The position numbers and the translations under genes are program-made. The notes beneath the pieces were generated by a model. The model saw only the letters and a program-made list of their open reading frames with translations. It had not been told where the DNA came from and did no database searches. Positions 42,471-51,440 of a stretch of DNA of 64,000 bases are shown here, piece after piece; within the stretch, counting starts at the first letter, position 1, and each line of letters begins with the position of its first letter. Origin of the DNA: Scytonema hofmannii PCC 7110 (lineage in GTDB: Bacteria > Cyanobacteriota > Cyanobacteriia > Cyanobacteriales > Nostocaceae). The stretch spans positions 11,366,341 through 11,430,340 of the forward strand of contig NZ_KQ976354.1 of the NCBI RefSeq assembly GCF_000346485.2, given 5' to 3'.

Positions 42471-44789
42471 ATGACGAAGTTAATTGTCCTCAAGTTAGAT
42501 GGTAATTTTTTACAGGGTTTTCGGGCAACTCTAGAAATAGGGTTAGAAGGTGAGCGCCCTGAAGTGGAGATAATGGGTAATTTGCCTCCCGCAACTGAAC
42601 TTGTAGAACAGTATACTAGCTGGCAGTCAACTTATCGCAGTTTGGGGAAAGTAACCCGTGTTATTAAACCGAAAAGAGCCAAAATTGATGGTTCTCTAAA
42701 AAAAAGGAGAGAGGAGTGTCGTCTTAAAGCCTTGGAGTTACGCAATCAACTTAATACCTGGCTGAAAGTTGAGTCGTTTTTCCCAATTCGGGATAATTTA
42801 CTAGAAACAGCAAGCACATCCGAACAAGTACGAGTGATGATTCGTGCTGAAAATGACCAAATCTGGCAGTTACCTTGGCACCAATGGGATTTATTGGAAC
42901 GCTACAATCAAGTGGAAATTGGATTCAGTAATCTAAATTCAAAACCACCTCCAAAGCAAGAAAACTTTGACCACTTTGACCGCGAGCATCAATTGAGAAT
43001 CTTAGCGATTTTGGGTAATAGCGAAGGTATTCAGGTTGAGGAAGATAGGCAACAATTGTTAAATTTTCCTGGTGCAGAAATCACATTTCTGGTGGAACCA
43101 CAACGCCAAGAGTTAAACGACCAGCTTTGGGAACGACGCTGGGATATTTTGTTTTTTGCAGGTCATAGTTGGACAGAGGGTGCAACGGGTCAAATATGTC
43201 TCAATCAAACCGATCGCTTTAGTCTTGATGAACTTAGGTATGCTTTAAAAAAAGCAGTTAGCAGTGGGTTGCTGTTAGCTATTTTTAACTCCTGTGATGG
43301 CTTGGGATTAGCACGTGAGTTAAAAAAAATTCACATCCCACAAATGATTGTGATGCGGGAGCCAGTACCAGATCGCGTAGCACAAACATTTTTGAAGTAT
43401 TTTCTCCAAGCCTTTGCCTGTGGTAAGTCTTTTTATATATCGGTTCGGGAAGCACGACAAAGATTGCAAGGTCTGGAGGATGAATTTCCTTGTGCTAGCT
43501 GGTTGCCAATTATTTGTCAAAATTCAACAACGGTGTCTCTGACGCAGTTAAAGTTACCTGTTCCTGTAAAAAATTGTCCAAAAAGTTTTTTCTGGAGTCG
43601 TTGGCAAACAGTTTTCCTGACAAGTTTGTTTGTGACTAGCTTAGTTTTCGGAATGCGATCGCTGGGAGTATTACAAACTCTAGAGTTAGAGAGTTATGAC
43701 CAGATTCTTCGCCAGCGCCCTCCTGAATTACCAGATGCTCGCCTCCTGATAGTCGGAGCTGATGAAGCAGATATTCAACAATATAAGTACCCACTTCCTG
43801 ATACTGTCCTCGCGCAGGCGATCGCAAAACTGGAACAGCATGGAGCTATAGCAATCGGTCTTGATATTTTTCGCGACCAACCTGTACCGCCCGGTCATGA
43901 GTTACTCGTTGCTCAGTTGCGTCAAAAACCACGTCTGTTTACTGTATGCTCGTTTGGCACTCGTAAAGAACAGGCTGTTGCACCTCCGCCCGACAGCCCA
44001 GATGAAAAGATAGGTTTTAATGATTTAGAAAAAGATGCAGATAATACCGTTCGTCGCCATCTCCTATCCCGTACTCCCAATGAAATATCTTCCTGCAACA
44101 CGGGCTATTCCTTGAGCTTAGAATTAGCTAACCAATACCTGGAAGCACAAGCAGAGCCAATATCAGCAACAATTACCCCAGAGAAAAACTGGCAGTTCGA
44201 TCAAGTCATCTTGAAAAATTTAGAATCGCGTAGTGGAGGGTATCAAAACCTAGATGCACGAGGAAATCAAATCTTAATAAATTACCGTGCTACGGATCGG
44301 ATTGCTCAACATACAGTCACAATTAAGGACATCTTAACTGGAAAGTTAAAACCTGAGTGGGTAAAAAATCGAGTCGTTCTGATTGGTGTCACCGCCGCAA
44401 GTGTTCAAGACGAGCACAACACCCCTTATGGCAAAATGCGAGGTTTGGAAGTTCACGCACACATGGTAAGTCAGATTCTCAGTGCAGTAGAGAATAGACG
44501 CCCTTTAATTTGGTGGTTACCTTTATGGGATGATGCACTTTGGGTTTGGTTTTGGTCGCTAACCGGTGGAGTCGTTGTTTGGCAAGTGCGTGTGCGTAGT
44601 CCCCGTCCTGTAGTCAGACGATTGCGCCTAGTGCTGGTACTCAGCATATCTACCACTTTTGTGTATGGGGTCTGCTGGGTTTTCTTGTTACAGGGTGGTT
44701 GGCTCCCGCTTTTTCCAGCGATATTAGCTTTAATGAGTACAGGTGGAATCATCGCTTACATACCATTTCAGTCTTCAAGTTTGGAGTAA
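42471..44789 (+). CDS. CHAT-CHASE2 membrane protein
   Basis: 772 aa from the ATG at 42471 (the frame opens at 42447). A beta-rich leader (KLIVLKLDGNFLQGFRATLE) comes first. A CHAT caspase-like domain at about 170-360 follows, with the His in ILFFAGHSWTEG and the Cys in LLAIFNSCDGLGLA, so the dyad is intact. A membrane helix at about 373-393 (WQTVFLTSLFVTSLVFGMRS) leads to a CHASE2 sensor domain (SYDQILRQRPPELPDARLLI, GAIAIGLDIFRDQP, NRVVLIGVTAASVQDEHNTP). Two or three C-terminal helices close the protein. CHASE2 is an extracytoplasmic sensor module; here it is fused to a putative protease instead of a kinase or cyclase. The DUF928 gene follows after 4 nt. Confidence 0.9.
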   Translation: MTKLIVLKLDGNFLQGFRATLEIGLEGERPEVEIMGNLPPATELVEQYTSWQSTYRSLGKVTRVIKPKRAKIDGSLKKRREECRLKALELRNQLNTWLKVESFFPIRDNLLETASTSEQVRVMIRAENDQIWQLPWHQWDLLERYNQVEIGFSNLNSKPPPKQENFDHFDREHQLRILAILGNSEGIQVEEDRQQLLNFPGAEITFLVEPQRQELNDQLWERRWDILFFAGHSWTEGATGQICLNQTDRFSLDELRYALKKAVSSGLLLAIFNSCDGLGLARELKKIHIPQMIVMREPVPDRVAQTFLKYFLQAFACGKSFYISVREARQRLQGLEDEFPCASWLPIICQNSTTVSLTQLKLPVPVKNCPKSFFWSRWQTVFLTSLFVTSLVFGMRSLGVLQTLELESYDQILRQRPPELPDARLLIVGADEADIQQYKYPLPDTVLAQAIAKLEQHGAIAIGLDIFRDQPVPPGHELLVAQLRQKPRLFTVCSFGTRKEQAVAPPPDSPDEKIGFNDLEKDADNTVRRHLLSRTPNEISSCNTGYSLSLELANQYLEAQAEPISATITPEKNWQFDQVILKNLESRSGGYQNLDARGNQILINYRATDRIAQHTVTIKDILTGKLKPEWVKNRVVLIGVTAASVQDEHNTPYGKMRGLEVHAHMVSQILSAVENRRPLIWWLPLWDDALWVWFWSLTGGVVVWQVRVRSPRPVVRRLRLVLVLSISTTFVYGVCWVFLLQGGWLPLFPAILALMSTGGIIAYIPFQSSSLE

Positions 44790-44793
44790 AGCA

Positions 44794-45519
44794 ATGATTG
44801 ATAAATCAACAATCAAATTTGCCTTTGTGACTGTTTTAGCGATCGCTATAAACACAAGCGATGAGAAAAACAGTATGGCTAGCAATCCAAAATCAAAATT
44901 GCCTAGTTTACAAGAGATTGCTGCTTTACCACCTGTACCCTCTCGAGGTACCCCTAATGGTCAGCGAACGCCAGGGGGAACTCGTACTCCTGACGGAAAA
45001 ATAGATGGAAAGATAGGAGCCTGTAAGCCGACCGATAAGCTGCTAACAGCCTTAGTTCCAGAAGATGCTAAGGGTTTAACAACAGTTGAGCATCCAGTTT
45101 TTTGGTTTTATATTCCCTATGCTCCTAAAGAGGTACACTCCGTTGAGTTTTCGCTGCACGATCAACAAGAGACAACGACCATCTACCGAATTCCTCTCCA
45201 GCTGACGAAAACACCAGGAATATACAGCATATCCTTGCCACCAAATTCAGAAAAAGCTTTAAAACTTAATGAACCCTACCACTGGTACTTTAAACTGAAT
45301 TGTGACCCTCAAGAAAAGCTTGAAAATGACATTGTTTTAGATGGTTGGGTAACACGAGTTCAGCCAAATACTAGCCAAATTATTTGGTACGATAAGCTGA
45401 CAGATTTATCTAAACGCCTTTTCTCCAATCCAAAAAATTCTCAAGTTAAGAAAGATTGGGAGGAATTTTTGAAATCTGTAGGTTTGGAAGGACTAGCACA
45501 AGTACCCGTGGTTAATTAG
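44794..45519 (+). CDS. DUF928 family protein
   Basis: 241 aa from the ATG at 44794, preceded by GGAG at a good distance; the frame opens at 44743 inside the upstream gene. A short hydrophobic N-terminus (IKFAFVTVLAIAINTS) suggests export. A Pro/Gly/Arg linker (RGTPNGQRTPGGTRTPDG) leads to the DUF928 domain: EHPVFWFYIPYAPKEVHSVE, PGIYSISLPP, LNEPYHWYFKLNCDPQEKLE and DGWVTRV. Such genes often sit beside CHAT or CHASE2 genes in cyanobacteria. The two genes are almost contiguous and surely co-transcribed. Probably a periplasmic partner of the CHASE2 sensor. Confidence 0.85.
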   Translation: MIDKSTIKFAFVTVLAIAINTSDEKNSMASNPKSKLPSLQEIAALPPVPSRGTPNGQRTPGGTRTPDGKIDGKIGACKPTDKLLTALVPEDAKGLTTVEHPVFWFYIPYAPKEVHSVEFSLHDQQETTTIYRIPLQLTKTPGIYSISLPPNSEKALKLNEPYHWYFKLNCDPQEKLENDIVLDGWVTRVQPNTSQIIWYDKLTDLSKRLFSNPKNSQVKKDWEEFLKSVGLEGLAQVPVVN

Positions 45520-46248
45520 TTACTTATATCATCTGTCGAGCCATCAACTGAGAAAATAACCCTTCAGTAGAAGCTAATTTATCAAAACTAATTTTGCATA
45601 ATCAATGGGGAGGCTCCCGAATTTATCAATTGCCCTCAGAATAGAATTCTGGGGCTACACAAACAAAGTCCACCTGCGTGGACTTAATAATATGTATGAT
45701 TTTGTGGTTAGAGATTTAGCGGCTAGGGCAGCATCAGCTTGATTATGTGATTAATTCAGTATCTCGTAGAATCAAAGAGAATTATTGCGATATTTAATTG
45801 TGGACACAACTCATACTATGAAAATCTGAAAAATAATTGAAAAGCACTCTATGAACTAGCTTTTAGACTTGTTGCTGAAGCCGAATTTGAATTAGTGACA
45901 GAATCAATCTGCGAATGTGCGAGCGGCGATCTTTCAGCTTGCGTCAAAGCGATCGCCAATCGCTACTGCCAGAGGGCTGTGATGAAAAAATCACGGCATC
46001 AAAATTGGTATTCAAGAGCGAATTTGAACCCAATACGGCTCGGCTAATTCATTTTGAAATAGTGATAAATTCAATTGAAAATGAATTAGTGACAGAATCA
46101 ATCTTCTAGTGTGGGTTGCGAACGCTGGTTTTCGCGATCGCAATCCATACCCGAATCAAATAAAATGGAGACAGTCTCATAAGTTGATTTAGTCTCCATG
46201 TAGTAGTTAAAATGATTGTGTGATTAATTCATTTTGGAGTTCAATTGC
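45520..46248. other. Intergenic region with repeats
   Basis: About 730 nt without a supported gene. It has a half copy of the palindromic repeat (45637-45688). A 23-bp exact direct repeat starts at 45888 and 46082 (core GAATTAGTGACAGAATCAAT). GTGATTAATTCA occurs twice (about 45747 and 46219). Confidence 0.55.
45637..45688. repeat. Palindromic repeat element, half copy C
   Basis: CAGAATAGAATTCTGGGGC, then TACACAAACAAAGTCCACC and a GTGGACTT hairpin half. Related to the elements at 27923 and 31319 but lacking the second hairpin. Confidence 0.65.
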
Positions 46249-46567
46249 ATGAAATCATTACGAAGAGGCACTACAGAATCACATTTTTGACGAACATCGG
46301 GATTATTATGGCTACATCCACGTTAACGGTCGCATTTTAGCTAAAGATAAACAATTTACTAAGAGAGATATTCAAAAGCTTAACTTCAAGGATCTAGAGG
46401 ATATAATTTTTGATTTACAAACCAGGATAGATAGGGGCACTAGCATTGATAATTGGGCTAATTACAAAGCTCCTCTCAATCAATCGAACGATCATCCGTT
46501 ACGCTTACAGCTTACAGTACCTCAAAGGTATGTTGGAGTATCTGGGAGCGCACTATCTAGAGATTAA
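46249..46567 (+). pseudogene. First gene of an unknown cluster, frameshifted at codon 5-6
   Basis: From the ATG at 46249 the frame begins MKSLR and is lost at codon 6. Reading on after removal of one A (CGAAGAG to CGAGAG) restores MKSLREALQNHIFDEHRDYY, then GYIHVNGRILAKDKQFTKRD, LNFKDLEDIIFDLQTRIDRG and further, to the stop at 46567. The continuous frame of over 100 codons with protein-like composition and no ATG of its own argues for a real gene with a +1 insertion. No family recognised. Its last 38 nt overlap the next gene in another frame; the end may itself be shifted, so that this and the next frame were once one gene. Confidence 0.5.
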
Positions 46568-47075
46568 TGAGCAATGTACAAATTATCAGTCACTTTCTGA
46601 GCAATTTGGTCGAGCTTTTGGTTACTTGCAACCGTTTCCTTTTTCGCTTGCACAACAAACTCGCTACTCAATAGCTTTCAAAATGAATTGGTTTCGGCAA
46701 TTAGCAGAAGCACCAGAACATTCATTATTTTTCTGGACTGGGCAGTTTTTTGTAAATAACTATGAAAAGGTTGTCGAGATCGTCTTACCACCAACTGGTG
46801 GTAGGCAAACCCAGGGAATCATTATTGATTATTTTCATCAAGAGTTTTTAGAAGCATTGAGGCTTTACTACAGCGATCGCTCAGTTCTCAAATATGGATG
46901 GTTAGTAAAGCTAGAAAGTCTTCTCAGCAGTATAAGCAATCGCAACTATACTGACAAGCTCGCTTTACTCAAGGCTCGGCTCTTTCGAGAGTGGGAAGAA
47001 GTGAACCAAGCTAGACAAGCTTACCGTAGTATCAGAAATCATCCCATTTTTGGAGTGGAGGCAAGAGGTTTCTAA
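46530..47075 (+). CDS. Unknown protein, cluster gene 2
   Basis: 181 aa from the ATG at 46530; the open frame extends back to 46446 and the preceding residues (IIRYAYSLQYLKG) also look protein-like, so it may continue the preceding frame. Rich in aromatic and helical segments: SLSEQFGRAFGYLQPFPFSL, FKMNWFRQLAEAPEHSLFFW, IIIDYFHQEFLEALRLYYSD, and a basic helical end. No motif recognised and no signal peptide. It overlaps the next gene by 1 nt (TAATG), so the cluster is translationally coupled. Confidence 0.55.
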   Translation: MLEYLGAHYLEINEQCTNYQSLSEQFGRAFGYLQPFPFSLAQQTRYSIAFKMNWFRQLAEAPEHSLFFWTGQFFVNNYEKVVEIVLPPTGGRQTQGIIIDYFHQEFLEALRLYYSDRSVLKYGWLVKLESLLSSISNRNYTDKLALLKARLFREWEEVNQARQAYRSIRNHPIFGVEARGF

Positions 47076-47623
47076 TGTCTAAAAATGTTTTTAAGGATTC
47101 TCAACCACAAAAAACTGTAAAGCTAGTTCAAGAACCTCGTTCGGCTGAGGAGTTATGCGAGCAACTGAACGCATTAATTCAACAACCAGAATGGAAGATT
47201 GAAACAGCATATCGGTTTATTAATCTACTTATTAATTCTGACAAGCAATTTCAGTTAAATGTACAACAGCAAGATAAAGTAGTTCAAGCCATCATTAACT
47301 GTCCAATTAAATATCGTGCGTTGAATGTCTTGTTTATGGCAACTTCTCCTCAAGGAATAGAACCAGTGTTGGATTTTGAGGCAGAGGAAGGGCGCATTCT
47401 AGAGGCAACAAAGCGCATACCTTTATCTTTGACAGTTGAAGAAAGCGGTTGTCTGAGCGAATTAGGGTATTCAATACAAGAGTACGAACAGGGCTACTTT
47501 GATATCTTTCACCTAACGGGATATGCAACATTTAAAGATGAAAAACCCTGCTTCATAACAGAGACAGAATTAGGAGAACCAGAATATAGTAGTGCAGAAG
47601 ATATTGCCGAGCAATTGAATTAG
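47075..47623 (+). CDS. Unknown protein, cluster gene 3
   Basis: A 182-aa protein. The N-terminal half is helical (SAEELCEQLNALIQQPEWKI, TAYRFINLLINSDKQF); the C-terminal half is acidic and aromatic (EQGYFDIFHLTGYATFKDEK, ETELGEPEYSSAEDIAEQLN). Start at the ATG overlapping the stop of gene 2. It precedes the GUN4-like gene by 11 nt. I do not recognise a family. It probably forms a complex with the neighbours. Confidence 0.55.
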   Translation: MSKNVFKDSQPQKTVKLVQEPRSAEELCEQLNALIQQPEWKIETAYRFINLLINSDKQFQLNVQQQDKVVQAIINCPIKYRALNVLFMATSPQGIEPVLDFEAEEGRILEATKRIPLSLTVEESGCLSELGYSIQEYEQGYFDIFHLTGYATFKDEKPCFITETELGEPEYSSAEDIAEQLN

Positions 47624-47634
47624 GACTCATAGAA

Positions 47635-48543
47635 GTGAGTTCCGAATCTGACAAATCAAAACGAGGTTATCGAGTTTCGCGTATTTTACCCTACATAATA
47701 CCCACTATTCAGTTACCCGAAAAACCAAAATTATATTCATTGTATCGTAAAGCTTCAGATAAGTTATACGAATTATGGGGAAGTAAGGAAAATAGAAGTG
47801 AAGAACAATGGAGAGAAATTTTTCGTTTAGCATTGGCTGACAAAGAAAATCAAGAGCGATTTAGAGAGCAATTTTCCCGAATGCTGAAAGTACAACACAA
47901 TTCAGAAGCCAATGAAGCTTTAGAATCCGAACTTAGAAAGGTTCGATTTGATTTATCAGAAGAAAACCTATGTATCCAATTATAAGAATATTTACAACAA
48001 GAAAGATGGGCAGAGGCTGATGAGGAAACAGCATTGATTTTTTATCAAGTAATGATATTAAATGAATACAACAATTTTAAGGATCTATTTCAAAACTTTC
48101 CCTGTGAAACTCTTAACAACATCAATCAACTATGGCTAAAATACAGTAAGGGAAGATTTGGTTTCAGTGCTCATTTGAAGATATTAGAAGATGTGGAATT
48201 TTTTAAACTGGATTCGGGGATCGGAGTAAAAGTCCCTAGAAGTAGGGCAATATATCCAAATAACTTGGATATAATTAAGGTAATACTAACAAATTATGTA
48301 AAACAAGTTGGATGGTTAGAAGTACCAAAACTACAGGGCGAGGAAGAACAACAAAGCGAGAGCAAAAAAATCTACCCCTATTTATTATTGAATAGAGGAA
48401 ATGTGGATGATGGATATAGTGGGGGATATTATGAAGGTTCAGAAAAATGGTTCTTGGTGTGTAATAGTTGGAAAAACATTTCCGACTTCTGGGATGTTCT
48501 CTATTCTCTCGTGCAAAGACTTGTAGACTGTAACATAACGTAA
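47635..48543 (+). pseudogene. GUN4-like domain protein interrupted by an in-frame TAA
   Basis: GTG start. One frame runs from 47635 to 48543 except for a single TAA at 47983-47985. The N-terminal 116 residues are helical (LPEKPKLYSLYRKASDKLYE, ENQERFREQFSRMLKV). The stop falls at the start of a GUN4-like domain: EYLQQERWAEADEETALIFY, FPCETLNNINQLWLKYSKGR, FGFSAHLKILEDV. GUN4 binds tetrapyrroles, and cyanobacteria also fuse it to kinases and caspase-like proteins. In relatives the stop position would be inside a helix, so CAA to TAA is the simplest change. The C-terminal part (about 170 aa) could initiate separately at a TTG (48034). Read as a nonsense-mutated gene, or a sequencing error. Confidence 0.62.
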
Positions 48544-48690
48544 GTTCAGCATTTCTAAAGTTTTGTTAATCTAAGTACTTTTTAGAAAACATAGGCATTT
48601 CAACAATTTCAATACCTAGTCTAAACTCCAGTAAATAAGAATGTATCTTAATTGTTTTATTTTATGCTGTGTTAGTTAATTTAGGAGATC

Positions 48691-49243
48691 CTATAGTTGC
48701 TCAATCCTACTTTGTAACTCAACAAGATCGGGATATTGATCGACATCTAGTTGATTCAGCCCCCAATCAAAAAAAGCATTCAGAGAAATATAGCGAGATT
48801 CTCGTTGCTGCATAGCTTTTTGAATATCTTTGCCATGAAACCAAATCAAATATTGCTTCTGTGTCCAAAACTCCTCTTGAGCAAACTGTTGCTGATACAC
48901 AGCAAGACTTGCTTCAAATATGTCCTGTGTCACCGTTCTCACAACTTCTTGAAACTGGTTAATTAATTCCACAGCTTGAATTCGACAATCTTGCAATAAC
49001 AGTGAGTTTGGGAGTTTACCACTACCACCCGTCCATGTCGTCTTCAATTGCACTCGCGCTGCACTTAAAAGTAATAAATCAGCTAATGCCCATCTTACCG
49101 CTTGATAATCCCGCAAGCTCATTGCAGATTCTTCAATCCATGCTGAAATCGCCTCTATTCCTGGAGAATTGCCATGTCCCCATCGAGAACAAACTCGTTT
49201 GCTTACCCTCACAGAAAATAACTTTTCCACTAACAACACTCAC
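48691..49243 (-). pseudogene. DUF4435/TOPRIM partner with internal deletion (PARIS AriB-like)
   Basis: A GTG 2 nt after the ATPase stop opens a frame reading VVSGKVIFCEGKQTSL, the N-terminal strand and acidic loop of TOPRIM/DUF4435 proteins. That frame then fails. In the neighbouring frame, from about 49200 down, the sequence reads SRWGHGNSPGIEAISAWIEE, SLRDYQAVRWALADLLLLSA and on to a stop at 48691, the C-terminal half of the same family. The middle, with the catalytic Asp-containing strands, is missing. So an internal deletion with frame change has removed the nuclease core. In PARIS-type defence the DUF4435 protein (AriB) is the toxin activated by the AAA ATPase (AriA). Confidence 0.65.
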
Positions 49244-49245
49244 AC

Positions 49246-50304
49246 CTACACCTCTAGCCGAATAATATACGCATCAGGCACTAATTGCTCCACATAATCA
49301 GAATGGGTTGTAATGATAAACTGATTGTTTTTCCCTAACTTGGGTAAGGCTCTTAACAAAGCCTGTTGCATGGGTGGATGTAAATGCAACTCAATTTCAT
49401 CAATAAGAATCACAGAATTGTGAATATTCCAACTCGCAAAGTCCATTAACATTGGAAAGACAGCACGCTCACCCCCGGACATTTCAGAAATTTCATACTG
49501 ATTTCTGCCATCATAGAGATAAAACCAAGGTTCGCTCAAAATATCATCTAAATTCTCTCGCGGAATGGGACCTAGAAAACTACGTTCTGGAAAGACGGTT
49601 TGATAAGCTCTTTCAATTTCTGCATATAAATCCTTTTGTCCATGAGGTCGTTGATGAATTTTACCCAATTCAATATCTTGATGAAATTGTCGCCATTTAG
49701 TCATGCGATCGCGCAACAAATCTTCTGTAATTTCCAACTGACGATTGGGATCTTCACTCGTGAGACTGGTGGAAGTTCTCTGTTCTGTATACCAAAGAAC
49801 TGTACCAACTTGCTCAAACACTTTCCATCCTTCATTTCGGCGCAATTGTTTGGCATATAATCGTCCTTTAAATTGAAACAATTGAGCAGTACTGTTAGCA
49901 ACAACACCTTCCTTGTTCCATCTAAGAGTTACATTGTGCTCTTCACCTGGAGATGGCAAATCTCGCCCCATTTCTCGTAATTTGAAGTGAAAATTTCTAA
50001 AGGCTTGGAGTTCGCCAGACGAGAATTGTACCTGTACGGCTACCTCAGGCGTCATACCTCCCCAATTAGAAGCGAGCAATTCATAGTTAAATCCCGCCCA
50101 TTCCAAATCGGAGATGTTCTCTAAGCGTCCAGTCGCCGTACCTAAAGTGGCTGCAATAGCTTGCAACAAACTTGTTTTCCCAGAACCATTCATTCCAACC
50201 AGGACAATCGTATCTCGTGCTAACCCAGTTTCTGGCTCAGTAAAATCAAATACATAATCCTGAAATTTCTTAAAATACTTTAACTGAACGGATTGAACTT
50301 TCAT
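49246..50304 (-). CDS. AAA15/AAA21-type ABC ATPase of an OLD/PARIS-like defence pair
   Basis: A 352-aa protein with an SMC/RecF-like ATPase: N-terminal KVQSVQLKYFKKFQDYVFDF, Walker A LVGMNGSGKTSLLQAI (about residues 35-50), an inserted alpha/beta region, signature EISEMSGGERAVFPMLM, Walker B SVILIDEIELHLHPPMQQAL and the switch His in QFIITTHSDYVEQL. All nucleotide-binding residues are present. It is followed at once by a DUF4435-type TOPRIM gene, the gene order of AAA15 plus DUF4435 pairs that include the phage-defence system PARIS. The ATPase is intact while the partner is broken, so the system is probably disarmed. Confidence 0.83.
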   Translation of the reverse strand: MKVQSVQLKYFKKFQDYVFDFTEPETGLARDTIVLVGMNGSGKTSLLQAIAATLGTATGRLENISDLEWAGFNYELLASNWGGMTPEVAVQVQFSSGELQAFRNFHFKLREMGRDLPSPGEEHNVTLRWNKEGVVANSTAQLFQFKGRLYAKQLRRNEGWKVFEQVGTVLWYTEQRTSTSLTSEDPNRQLEITEDLLRDRMTKWRQFHQDIELGKIHQRPHGQKDLYAEIERAYQTVFPERSFLGPIPRENLDDILSEPWFYLYDGRNQYEISEMSGGERAVFPMLMDFASWNIHNSVILIDEIELHLHPPMQQALLRALPKLGKNNQFIITTHSDYVEQLVPDAYIIRLEV

Positions 50305-50365
50305 TTTGAAATCTCATTTAGGAGAAAAACAGCGCTCAACAGTTATAAATGTATCTTATATAAAA

Positions 50366-50785
50366 TTAGACACGAATCAAGCGTAAATATTCAATCAAGA
50401 TACACATATCCATCACTACATTCATTCCCGCATCCAATGCTTTTTGTGCGGCTGCTTCATCCGATATACCGAGTTGCGCCCAGATTGTGTTGGCATTAAT
50501 AGCGATCGCCTCAGTTACAATTTCACTTAAGTACTCAGAGCGGCGAAAGACGTTAACAATATCTATATGTGATGGCACTTCTTTCAAAGAAGGATAACTG
50601 GGTTGACCATCAATTTCTTGAACTTGTGGGTTGACGGGGTAAACAATATAACCAACCTTCCGTAAAAATTGGGCAATTTGGTAGCTAGTACGATTTGGTT
50701 TATCGGAGTGTCCGACAACAGCAATGACTTTCGCACTGGTCAACACGTCGCGTATTGCACTATCATTTGGTTTATTAAACGGCAT
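50366..50785 (-). CDS. CoA-binding domain protein (YccU-like)
   Basis: 139 aa from the Met at 50785 (MPFNKPNDSAIRDVL); a longer frame to 50857 is unlikely. It is a single Rossmann-type CoA_binding_2 domain: KVIAVVGHSDKPNRTSYQIA, FLRKVGYIVYPVNPQ, PSYPSLKEVPSHIDIVNVFR, and TIWAQLGISDEAAAQKALDA followed by GMNVVMDMCI. This small cytosolic family is widespread; it is thought to bind CoA or an acyl-CoA, without a proven reaction. Single gene, 61 nt from the ATPase gene start on the same strand. Confidence 0.9.
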   Translation of the reverse strand: MPFNKPNDSAIRDVLTSAKVIAVVGHSDKPNRTSYQIAQFLRKVGYIVYPVNPQVQEIDGQPSYPSLKEVPSHIDIVNVFRRSEYLSEIVTEAIAINANTIWAQLGISDEAAAQKALDAGMNVVMDMCILIEYLRLIRV

Positions 50786-50956
50786 TGTCGAGTGTCCTTT
50801 GAAAATGTTTTTTGAGTGACTACCTACACGCTTGAGCGTAAATGGTAGTTTTTTCAACTCAACTAATAGTTTCTAAAAACCAATTATTAATAGTATAATA
50901 AAATTCGACTATAACTTTTACAAAATTACAATAATTGCTCAATTTCTCTAAAAATT

Positions 50957-51382
50957 ATGAATACTTTTTCGTACATAACTGGAGCAACAGTTGAACTTCA
51001 ACAAGGTTTAATTATGTGGATAAGAAAAATCGAAGAGTATCTGAACCTCTACTACCAAGGAAATAAGGAAAATGCTAAAAATACTACGTTTTTCAACTGT
51101 ATGGCGAAAGTAGAAGTACTTGATGAGCTTTTAATAAGCAGACGTGATGATTTTAGAGGCGTAAAAGATGCTCAAGGAATACTACAATCGGCGTGCATCA
51201 TTGAAGTAGCACAAATCGACATTGATGACCAAAGTTATACAGGTTTGGCGATCGAAAGTCTCACCAATGCACCATGGAGTACAATTACCCATCCACAACC
51301 AGAAACCCGTTCGGGAAGTGCTACCTCGCTAATTGAAGAATCGTCACTGTATGAGGCTCAACCTCATACAGTGACGATATGA
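50957..51382 (+). CDS. Possible GNAT-like protein, truncated at a hairpin
   Basis: A 141-aa frame. The middle (DAQGILQSACIIEV, YTGLAIESLTNAPWSTI) and the stretch RSGSATSLIEES resemble a family of N-acetyltransferase-like proteins that would continue for another 50-60 residues. Here the last 14 codons are made by a perfect 15-bp hairpin (51342-51376) and the frame stops at its end. So the native 3' end seems to have been replaced by a palindromic repeat. The acetyl-CoA binding loop is not visible. Low to moderate confidence in the family. Confidence 0.45.
   Translation: MNTFSYITGATVELQQGLIMWIRKIEEYLNLYYQGNKENAKNTTFFNCMAKVEVLDELLISRRDDFRGVKDAQGILQSACIIEVAQIDIDDQSYTGLAIESLTNAPWSTITHPQPETRSGSATSLIEESSLYEAQPHTVTI
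51342..51376. terminator. Perfect 15-bp stem, 5-nt loop hairpin
   Basis: CGTCACTGTATGAGG / CCTCATACAGTGACG around CTCAA, overlapping the 3' end of the preceding frame. No T-run follows, so it may be a palindromic insertion rather than a classical terminator. Confidence 0.7.
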
Positions 51383-51440
51383 ATACTATCGAGCTTGTAT
51401 ATTAATAGTGCTTTTCCAGTAGCAGAGAAATAGAAAAAAT

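Noticed and set aside
45915-46109. 64-codon frame in the gap before the GUN4 cluster
   Set aside because: It overlaps the 23-bp direct repeat and HIP1 sites, has no homology pattern and no ribosome-binding site.
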